In this document: one piece after another, positions 10,119 through 18,583 of the stretch
How the letters are laid out: each line of letters begins with the position of its first letter
Numbering within the stretch: the stretch's first letter is position 1
Source of the DNA: Lentinus brumalis
Lineage: Eukaryota > Basidiomycota > Agaricomycetes > Polyporales > Polyporaceae
Direction: 5' to 3'
NCBI GenBank assembly: GCA_001792895.1
Contig: MARA01000122.1
Location: forward strand, 1-26,565
DNA length: 26,565 nt
Notes under the pieces: generated by a model
The model's database searches: none
What the model was told of the DNA's origin: nothing
The model's input: only the letters and a program-made list of their open reading frames with translations
Translations under genes and position numbers: made by a program

Positions 10119-11515
10119 CAATAGATCTTGCTTGCCGACTGCTTGCGTGTGGCGGGACGCGCTTGGACACGGGCTGGTCGGGGCGGCGGGGTGGTCCGAG
10201 ATGTACAGAATGTCTTGACGGCGTGATTACGCACACCGGGCATGGCGGGAGGCTGGATGCCTCCCGGCGCATGAAGTGCCGAGAACCTGCAGTACTCGCA
10301 GTCAGTAGACAGATCACCGCAGAATACTATGAACCAGACTTACCTCTGCCGTTCGTGCAGTCGGCGTGGGCTGTCGTCGAGCCCTGTCAAAGCCTCATGT
10401 CAGCCTGTGCCGCATGAAATCGAATGTGATGTTACCTTGAGCTGGCGGACATGCTCCCGGCGTGTGGAGATAGCGATCTTCGCGACTGCCAGTGAGTCCG
10501 AAGTCGCACAGGGCGCGATACACGAGCCTGCGACTTGCGAGGCTGAGTTATCGAAAGCGGCTGCAATGAAAGGAGCAACCGTCAGCGTGCACAAAGTCCG
10601 TGAAAGGCTCGTGCGACTCACCGTCGCATCATTCGCCCGAAGCATGGCCGGCAGATCCTTGCAGTGCTGCGAGAGCGGCCGTGCACGATTCTGGCAGTCG
10701 TCCTTGGAGTCGACCGGCAAGTCCGTTGCAGTACGTTCTATCGAGTTACTGACAGATCTGCTCGTCAGTCATGGCTCGAATGTTCTGCCAGTGGACAGAG
10801 CTGCAACGGTCGTGTGAAGTCAGTCGCTGCGGGCCGGCCTGGTGCGCAGACAAATGAACATGCTCACCATGGTATAGCAAGCACGACGGCATATTGAAGG
10901 CTTGATATGTCAGAGTCAGGCATAGAATCGTCGAAAGAGCTTGTCCGAGTCGCGTACCTTCCAATGAGAGTCGTTGGATAGTCGTCGAGTCGACAGGCAT
11001 TCGTCTGGCGGCCCATCTGTGAATACGAAGCGGTCAGCGCTGTTCCAATACTCGGAGCGGTAAGCACGATGCAAAGCTGCCTGGTCGAGGCATAGTCGTC
11101 CGGTCTGGTAGTTAAGAACGATATCCGATGGTGTCTGACAGATGTTGGTTAGCTACGGGGCCGCGAATAGACGGGCATGTTGCGCTCACCTCGACATACT
11201 CTGCGTGAATCGGGTGGCTGGGAGGTACGAAGACCCCACCAGCTAGACGAGCATGAGGTCAGCAAAGGCGAGGGAACTGGAGGACGGTAATACTCGTTGC
11301 TGGAGTAGCGCGTTGAGTCTACGGAGATGGTGATGTTAGTCGAGCTTGATCAACGAATGAACATGGTAGAAAGCGTACCTTTGCAAGCATCTTGAGATTT
11401 GCAGCTGTATCAGACGTTCAGCAAAGCTGTAGTATATACGATGAGCACGAACTCACCGGTCAGCTTTCTGGTATGCGGAATGAGGGAGTGCGGGAGTGGA
11501 GGAGCTGGCACTATG
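10119..11515 (-). CDS. Gene F, unrecognised intron-rich gene, copy 1/2 junction
   Basis: Unrecognised minus-strand gene spanning the unit junction. Introns (plus coordinates): 11405-11456, 11319-11378, 11243-11293, 11135-11189, 10901-10957, 10801-10867, 10561-10621, 10384-10435, 10287-10343, with a last donor at 10118. Most have clear CTAAC or CTGAC branch sites. Four exons (11404-11379, 11318-11294, 11242-11190, 11134-10958) join in perfect phase for ~93 codons, including GGVFVPPSHPIHAEYVE and ALHRAYRSEYWNSADRFVF. The frame is lost after 10958. In this copy the initiating ATG seen in copies 1 and 3 is changed (CCTGGTCAT for ATGGATCAT), so 11515 is only the corresponding position. Beyond 10118 the gene may run on into a minus-strand frame (e.g. 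DALVLLFEIAGCLHAG) that overlaps G. No family recognised. Confidence 0.5.
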
Positions 11516-12043
11516 ACCAGGGCTCGGAGACGAGAAGGGCGAGTACAAGTATAGAGATAGACTATCGGATGGAAAGGAGGAGGGGGAGGTAACTCGAGAG
11601 CTCAGAGAAGAACCAAATACAGTCGTGATACAAACAGGACTAAGTACATATGTACGCCTGCATGTAGGTCTCGAGGGACATGGTACTCGTAGCACGAAGG
11701 AGAAGCAGACAACAGAGGGGGTATAGCAGCAGAATGTATAAGTAGTGTGCAATAAATGGAGATTGGAGACCACCAGTATTGGGGGAGGGTATGAGGGAGG
11801 GACACGAGGGAATGGGTACGGGTGCGCGAGAGGTCGTCGAGATGACGGGTACTTATACATGTTCTGGACCTGCGAGTCACGGGCTCCAGAACTTTAACTT
11901 GTTGAACGTCTCAGGTTCGCACGAGCATGCGGGGTCGCCGACCAACCAGAGGGCAGGCGTGAGACCGGGCGAGGGCAGGCGCAGCCAGACGGAGCAGAAC
12001 GACTAGCGCAGTTCCAGACGAACAACTGTCTCGGCTCAGAGAA
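11516..12043. promoter_or_regulatory. Divergent intergenic region F/H, copy 2
   Basis: Counterpart of 129-664. It keeps the purine-rich plus strand (CT-rich for F) at ~11525-11720 and a TATAAG-like element on the minus strand near 11850. It differs from copies 1 and 3 by many small indels, including AATAAA at 11751 where the others have a run of A. Loss of the F start codon lies at its left edge. Confidence 0.38.
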
Positions 12044-12948
12044 GATGCCTTCTCAACGTAATAGAGGCGCTGAGAACTTGATGGTTGTATTCCGGCTCCA
12101 AGTTTTGTCGGACAGTCGGCGCACGAAGGGACGAGGACAGGGTCCTTGAAAGCGAGCGTTCCGCGGTGTTTCGTCATTCCAGGGCAATTCGGTGTACTTG
12201 CAGTATCCAGAGCTGCCAGGCGGTAACGAGGCTGTAGACGCTGACGCCACAAGTTGAAAGACTTGATTCAAGAGACCTCGGTCGATGCGCGGATGTCCTG
12301 GGCTTGCAGCCTACGAGCAGAGCGTTGCTTGCCACGATACTGCAATTTCCGGGTCTTACCAGCCCTGGCACCATGTATTAGCTAGTACATAGTTTACTTT
12401 AGGTTGACTATTCATACCTTGGGCTGCGCTGTGTCTGCAACAGCAGAACGAGCGGAACGAACGCGCGCTATTGGCGAAGGTCGCGATTTCGAAGAGCGCT
12501 TACATTGCCTTTTTCGCTCGACACCTCTTCTGGCAACTCTCCCGACGCGGAATCCGGCCTCTTTCTCCCGTTCGTCCGTCCTCCGACCCAATTTCAGGAG
12601 CTTACTGTGCCATAATGGAGCAGATCTCGCATTCTGCAGCTCTTTCTACTGGGCTTACCTCTCAATCCTTACACTGTTAAATTGTGAACTCTCGGGGTCT
12701 GCTTTCAAGACTTCAGTCATCCAAGCTCCTGCATCATATGCCTGCCTTCAATGTAAGTGCAGCATAGTCTACATTGTATCTGCATGTTAGCACTGTGTGC
12801 TGCTACTGATATTTTATGCGCGAGGGATAAGCATTCAGCAAAAGCTGATAGGTTCTCGTGGACATGTCCATGCCGCCATCTGGGCCTGAATGATCCAGGC
12901 CCTGATCCCGGCATGACCTCGTCGCACGCCACACCGTTTTACCCTTGA
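12044..12948 (+). CDS. Gene H, copy 2
   Basis: Counterpart of 665-1575 from ATG 12044 to TGA 12946-12948. The last exon is intact here, reading through SWTCPCRHLGLNDPGPDP before the stop, and the intron 12753-12838 keeps its donor and CATTCAG acceptor. Upstream, an extra G near 12128 takes the ATG frame to a stop (MPSQ... to RGQGP), and a 2-nt loss (GAACGAACG for GAACACGAACG) shifts the long exon. A 9-nt deletion relative to copy 3 near 12535 keeps the frame. Function unknown. Confidence 0.38.
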
Positions 12949-13000
12949 TTTCAGATGCCGAAGCTGCCCAAGTTGGTCAGAAGCTCCCCTGGCGGCTGTA

Positions 13001-16000
13001 ATGACAGCTTCGCCCGCTGATTGGTCTGGACTGTTGTGTACCGCACTTGAGCACTCATCCAGCAGGTACCATCCCCGTCTATCTCATGGGATGCCCTTCC
13101 TGCCTGCATACTACTCACCACCGCTAGAGGCTGTCAGCTTGCAGGAACAATACAAGGAATCAGTACTGTAGAGCATGCAAGCTCCCGTGAGGTAGGCCGA
13201 GGTCCGACATCATCCGCGGAATTTATGTGGGTACCGATCAGTACCTTCTCGAAGCATGGTACGTATTATTCCTCGTTGCTAAGGGTCCCATGCTCGTGGG
13301 CAACCACTCCCTTGGACTGCACATTCAGCAGAATCCCATCCATTGCCATACTGCAAGCCTGCAGTCTTGTAGAGGTATACCATAGTTAATGAGCCTCAGT
13401 CTGAGTGAGAGTTCTTTGTGTGCAGTAGAGCACCAGGGCAACACAGGTCTCTACTATGAACTAGGCTAGCGTAAGTCCCAAGCTGCCCTCGAAAGATTTA
13501 GGGAAGTTCTACCAGCGCTCCGTTGTGTCGTGCATGCACAGAAGCACCTTGCACCTATCACGTAACCTCTTCAGCAGCTGCGGCGAGATTCTGCGCCGCA
13601 CGCTCCCACGGAATATCCAGATAGCCTGACCTAGTTCACGCTTACGTTCTGTTTATTCTTTGGAAACCAGCTTGCATTGACTCCTCGATCTATTACACAT
13701 CATTACCTCCTAGCTCGGACAACTACCGGCAGAATCCGCACGTCGAGTCTCGACTCGACAGCAAGGCTCCTCCTTCAACCTTACTATCACCATGTCCCCG
13801 CCCACCGCCGAGACCATTCACCTCCCGACCTCGCCACTACCGACTCCAGCTGCACCGTGGCACCGTCGAGCGCAGGACTCAAGATCCCACTGCTAGTCAG
13901 CTGTCCTCCGCGCCGTGGGTCAGCACGCAGTTTTGCCTTCCCTCTCCTGTCTCATCCACTCACCACATCTTCTTCAGCCTCGGGAATTCAGTCTACGTGA
14001 AGCAAAGCTCCGTGGCCCATGCCCACGTCAAGATTGACATCAGCGACGCGTCGACGCATGTCAAAAGTCGCGATTCTCTAGAGGTGAGCGTAGTGCGGTG
14101 CGCGTTGCTGCGCGTATACATCTCAATCGACCTGGGTTGACTGACCTTCCTTCGTCGCCGGTTACAGGATTACGGCGGCAACCGCTGCCATCCGGGTGAC
14201 GAACAGCTCCCGCGGCAAGCTTCAGTCGGGCTCCCTGCGTAAGCCACGGACCTCTTGGCATGGCAACGTTCGCAAACCAGCGCATGGATAAGAGCCAGTG
14301 TCTCCTCACCTCAACACGAGTTCTGGGGCCGAGGAGGCATGAGGTAAATCATTCCCATCCTCGGCCGTCGTGCACCTGCTCACCTGTTCGCTTTCAACGT
14401 TGACGTGCACATTGCCGAAGACATCTGCCGCCGCTGTGAGCAGCGCAAGAGCGGGTCAAAGGGCTACGCACGGCGTCCTGGACCTATTACTTCGCGCAAG
14501 TAAGTATTGGGACGTACCTAGCGTCGGATCGTACATTGTTAACGTGGGTTTGCGACGCAGCAGACTGCAGTGAGGTCTGCTCGAGAAGCAGCACGCCGTG
14601 ACGAGCAGGTCCTGCGCAGCGGTGTCCAGACGCTCCCAGTAGTCGCCAGCAAGCTTAAGTCAGAGCAGCAAGTCGTCAAGCCCAGATCGCGACAGAAGAC
14701 GAGCAAGTCCGTGTTCAAGACGCGAACAGAGCATCCAGTCCGCGCTCACAGCCGTGCGACTTGCCTCTTTCGGATGCATGACGTCACGCGTTGAGGGCGA
14801 TCGAAGCGCACGCTCACCTTTCTCTTCCAGAACGCGTCCATCCCAGACAGCGAGCCCACAGACAAGCCCAGCGAACAAGACGCAGTGTCGCCGTCGCCGT
14901 CCTCGTCCCTTGAAGCATCCTCGCGGTATGTATGACTTACCTCTTCTGCCCGCCGTGTCGTCGTCGTCGACAACTGACCTAGACTCGGACCTCGACAGTC
15001 TGGCAGCGCGATCTCCGCACGTCAAGTCGGCGCACAATGCGCACATCGTCGCCGGGTGTGATGAGATAGAGGTACGTACCGATTTGAGTCGACGAGTCCT
15101 GCCAGAATCTGACCTACGTTGAGTTCAGCTGAATGTGCTGCAGCGAGATCGTCGCTGTATGCGTCGAAGACCATGAGATCGACGGAGGGAGGGAGGGAGA
15201 GCGGTCCGGCAGCGCGGGGTGATGGTGGATGGGAAAGGAAGACGGGCAGCGGCCTTCGCAGAAGGCGAATCGCGCCTGTCTCTGCAGGCGCCCATCTGTG
15301 CAGTGGCAGGCCAGGAACCGCAGAAGCGGTTCTGCTCTGCCTCCCTTATGGCACGCAAGCTCGTAAGTACAGAGTTTCATTTCGTCTCTTTGAAGCCGCT
15401 AACGACGCATCCTAAGATGGCGCTGTTGATGTGGCCGGGCACGGAGCAGCGGGCAGGCAGTCCGCTGCCACTCTTCTCTTGCGCTCCACTCTAGGATTGC
15501 AGGTGAGCATTCCGGACAGAATTTGAGACATATACGCACATACAGAGAGTACTCACTCGCGTAATTGCTCAGGCTGCTGGAAAGACCGTCTTCGGGCACT
15601 ATGGCAGCGGCAAGCCAGCCAGAGAGTCTGGACGACGCAATAGCGTCTTGATTGGTGAGTCGCTCTCCTTTCCCGGCAATACTAGAATTCGCACTCACAT
15701 CTGTTCTTTCTCAGCTGTTCCGGGCGTACCCGACATACACGGGATCCGGACATGCCATTCGAATAGCCCGGTCGAGGTCGCGTGCAGTCCTGAAGGCTGC
15801 CCGGCAACGATTTGGCCGCTGCACGCTGGTACGACGGTGCTGTTTCGAATGCAGCGTCGGCGCGTTGCGAGCGGGCAGACGAAGTGCCGCGTATGGTCCT
15901 CCGGTGAGTCATCGACGCTGATGTGTCCAGGCTCGCGCTGGCTGACCATCGTCGCCCTGCAGTTTCACGCAAGTCGTCTAGCTGGCACTGTCCGCATAGC

Positions 16001-16075
16001 CCCGGGAACATCCTAACGGGACAGTTGCCGTGATCAAGCTGGCAGCGGGATGACGGGCTCAGCAGCCGGACTTGC
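13001..16075 (+). CDS. Gene J, copy 2
   Basis: Counterpart of 1628-4693, starting at ATG 13001. A missing C near 13050 shifts exon 1. The region 13860-13960 differs from copy 1: ~40 bp are lost and the donor GTAAGC becomes GTCAGC (13919), so the exon here reads straight through to KIDISDASTHVKSRDSLE. The exon at 14530-14755 is well preserved in one frame (VLRSGVQTLPVVASKLKSEQ, then a Lys/Arg-rich stretch). All later introns of copy 1 are present with the same splice signals. Product unknown; 3' end undefined. Confidence 0.45.
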
Positions 16076-16136
16076 GTGAGCTATCCGTGATGCTCTCCTG
16101 CGAGGTTTCCGGATACTGATGTTTGTTTCCCGGCAG

Positions 16137-16800
16137 ATATCGGAGGGGACGTCCCACGCGCACGTCGCCGGTGTCCAGCACCGCCAGCGCGGCGGATGCG
16201 AGAGATGTCGGCCGGCGGACGGCGGGGTAGAGAGCAGGCGAGGAGCAGCAGCAGCGAGCGGCGGAGGGCATCTCGTAGTGTACTTGCGCGTAGCTAGACG
16301 CAATCGAGAGATTTCCAGAAACCTCGAGGTGTGCCAGCGAGACGACGCAGGAGGGACGGAGCGGAGGCAGCGGGCTGAGCGCTGAGCAGCCGCAGCCGCA
16401 GATGCAGATGCAGATGCACTCCGAGCCGAGCTTCTAGCGGCGAGATGCAGAAGAGGCAGGACGCCCAGAAAAACAGACATACGGGCAGCGGCGGGGGCAG
16501 AAAAATATATTTCCTGGGACGAGTGTACATGTGTGTTCTCCTGCCGTCCTCCTGCCCGCGACACAATTTCTGTGCGCACTTCCTGTCCCACTCCAACCAC
16601 CGCTACTGCTGCCCAGCCATCTGCCAGCCATCTGCCCAGTAGTATCTGCCCAGTGACTCCCTAACGATTCGTTTGTTTCTCTGGCAGCACAGACGCATCG
16701 GGCATCGGGCATCGGCATCGGGCATCGGGCATCGGCATCGGCATCGGCCGCACGCGCACTCGGGCCTGGCGCACCGGGCACGCTGCACACGACGCACAGG
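16137..16800. other. Ambiguous low-complexity stretch, copy 2
   Basis: Counterpart of 4755-5392: short-period CAG/CGCAG and CAGATG runs (~16385-16420), a plausible plus-strand acceptor CTGGCAG near 16687 with branch CCCTAACGA, and the GCATCG tract. The minus strand is open for 188 codons (16600-16034) with a low-complexity Ala/Ser run. I could not find tRNase Z catalytic motifs here on the minus strand. Confidence 0.35.
16695..16748. repeat. GCATCG(G) microsatellite, copy 2
   Basis: Eight to nine GCATCG/GCATCGG units, against about four in copy 1. It starts ~50 bp beyond the last residue matching tRNase Z. Confidence 0.85.
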
Positions 16801-18220
16801 AACGGCGTGCAGAGGATGCTCCTTCCGGATGTTCTCGTCCTTGGAACGGTACTTGGCGAAGAACGGCGAGTCGGTGAATGAAGCGAGAAGAGAGGGAATG
16901 TGTGCAGGCGTCGGTACGTCAAGGATCAGAACAGCCTGCCGACTATTAAGTTGTGCAACCCATTGCCCATCGCGAGTAGACTCACCTGTGGTGCCTCGCT
17001 AGGTCCAACACACTCTTCAGGTCGAACAGTGCGTTGTATCTTCCCACCCTGCCCATCGTCCACCTCGAAGGTAACCGTCTCTCCCTTGGTCAGGCGCCCG
17101 CGCAAAGGCCCGCGAACACCGAGTTCCTCAGCCTTCTTGACGTCGAATTTGCCGCGTACACTTGGACCGACACACAGGTAGCCAAGCGTAGGCAACGTCG
17201 CAGGATCGACGCCTCCACCGGCGACAAGACCGGGCAGTCGCGCGTACTTGCGGTCAGGAGCGAACGTCATGTTCTGCGGCGGCGGCGGCTCGTCGGCGGG
17301 TTCTTGGAGTGCGTTTGCTCTCCGCTTCGCCCCTTCGATGTCGATGGGTCCGCTTTCGGTGGCGGCTGCATCGGGAACATCTCCTGCAACATAAGCTTCC
17401 GCCATTCCTGTGCGTCCGCGCCGGTAAGGCTCGTTGGGTTGAAGTTCTCTCTCCGCGCCTGCACGGACAGGGTAGGCGATACGGGGACGTGGACTCAACA
17501 CGCGGTCAATGAGTGGAGGAGTGGACCGTTTGGACGCGGTGGGAGGAGAGGCCGATCGCTTCCTCTTGAGTGGGCGTGTCGAAGGCTCCCCGATATCGAC
17601 CCCGTCGACAGAAGGATACAAGGGTATCGAATAGACCGAGAGATTTTCGTCCTTGAAGACCGGGGAGGGCGAAGCGGCCGGTTGTGCACTGACCAGAGCG
17701 GTAGGTGCCTCGACTGCCTTGACAACCATAGTCGAACTACACACACGCTTGAGAATTTGCGAACAGATATAGTAGGAGTCACGAACCGGTATGTGTAGCT
17801 GCGCATCGTGGCGAGGTAGTGCATAAGACCATACGGGCCCACAATGTCGATTGCAGGCACTGCCGCGTCTGCGCACAACATCAACAGGCCTATAGACACG
17901 GCGTATCAGCGTCACGTAGATTGTACATGGAGACGAGGGACGCCTCGCGTTCGCTCGGCGGGTCGATGAGCCACAGACCGGACGTCCACACGACGCGCAT
18001 GGGATGAACACGTACCTGGCACCCCACCGCACCTATGCGTCCCAGCAGCGGTCACAAAAAGCCCCTTCGTCTTCCTGATAGAATGGTGGCTCTGCAGCCA
18101 TGCACGGCCCATGCCCTCGCTTGCATTGAAGATGTACTTGGCGGTTCCGAAGTTCACGAGCAGAGTCGGCTCGGTGTCGGACGTGGCGCCAGTGAGCACG
18201 GACACGTTCCAGGCAGACAT
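16801..18220 (-). CDS. TRZ1: Long-form tRNase Z, N-terminal half (copy 2, open)
   Basis: Long-form tRNase Z (ELAC2/Trz1 family) removes 3' trailers from precursor tRNAs in the nucleus and mitochondria. Exons on the minus strand: 18220-18016, 17889-17787, 17736-16986 and 16935-16801, joined in phase with introns of 126, 50 and 50 nt. The start ATG has a CACCATG context. Residues ~10-45 hold the N-half signature (SDTEPTLLVNFGTAKYIFNA), then GGVPGLLML, IVGPYGLMHYLATMRSYTYR and NLSVYSIPLYP. Residues ~310-350 match the substrate-arm region (FDVKKAEELGVRGPLRGRL, GETVTF, VRPEECVGPS), then AVLILDVPTPAHIPSLL. Recognisable homology stops near residue 400 (HPLHAV). The family is usually ~800-1000 aa, and the C-terminal metallo-beta-lactamase half with HxHxDH is not visible downstream. 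It is divergent with gene G. Confidence 0.85.
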
Positions 18221-18583
18221 GGTGAGGGTTCCTCCAGTATGCGGCCAGGAGTGAGGTCAGGATGAGGACGAGGCGGCCGACGAGAGGCTAGGGTGGCAAG
18301 GGGGCGGAGGGACTGAGCAATCCTACGGCATATCCAAGCCAGATTGCCACAGAGTCGCGGGCAATGGGAGACACCGCGAGCGCAACAGAAGCCTGATGAT
18401 ACAAGCTCTTAGAGGAGAATCCACGCCGCAGTATGACAGGCAGAGAGTCTGAGTCAAAGTCGGTCGCGCGCCCGCAAATTCTGCGTCGGGCAGACGCTTT
18501 CGGAAGTCCCGTTGCCTGATTAGTCGCTCGCGTCCGCTGCCTCCTCCCTCGATCCCCGCCTGCTAGCACACATCGCTCACCCC
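18221..18583. promoter_or_regulatory. Divergent region tRNase Z/gene G, copy 2
   Basis: A 363-bp region between two start codons pointing away from each other, so the two genes probably share a bidirectional promoter. It is pyrimidine-rich just upstream of gene G (~18535-18583). No long coding exon or clear TATA element is seen. Confidence 0.45.

Larger units (their letters stand above)
7241..10124 (+). pseudogene. Gene G, start-less copy 1
   Basis: Unrecognised plus-strand gene, a counterpart of 18584-21632. Introns with good signals: 7267-7323, 7640-7715 (branch CTGCTAACC), 9140-9218 (CCTAACA) and 9401-9474. Before the first intron this copy has the same codons as copy 2 from PQASYAHAMH onward, but the upstream block with the initiating ATG is replaced, leaving only an internal ATG at ~7241. 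The middle of the gene is made of ~320-bp degenerate repeats (7694-9140). The last exon is interrupted by a missing A near 9654 and then runs to 10124, overlapping the 3' end of F. Frames cannot be joined across all exons. Marked as pseudogene only because the start is lost and the frame is broken. Confidence 0.35.
1..11402. repeat. Tandem unit, copy 1 (11.4 kb)
   Basis: First visible copy of a head-to-tail repeat. The opening motif AGCTGTAACAGACGTTCAGC at 1 recurs with one mismatch at 11403 and exactly at 22846, and the order of all other landmarks (GCATCG tract, tRNase Z, 320-bp repeats, gene F) is the same in copy 2. The boundaries are arbitrary because the window starts inside the array: gene F spans the chosen junction. 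Copy 1 lacks the gene G start codon seen in copy 2 and has frameshifts in tRNase Z, but it carries the longest phase-consistent exon chains for genes J and F. Whether the duplication is genomic or an assembly product cannot be decided from sequence alone. Confidence 0.95.

Noticed and set aside
10243..10263. Inverted repeat CGGGAGGC-TGGAT-GCCTCCCG resembling a terminator
   Set aside because: It lies inside an exon of gene F, has no T-run, and intrinsic terminators are not expected for nuclear fungal genes.
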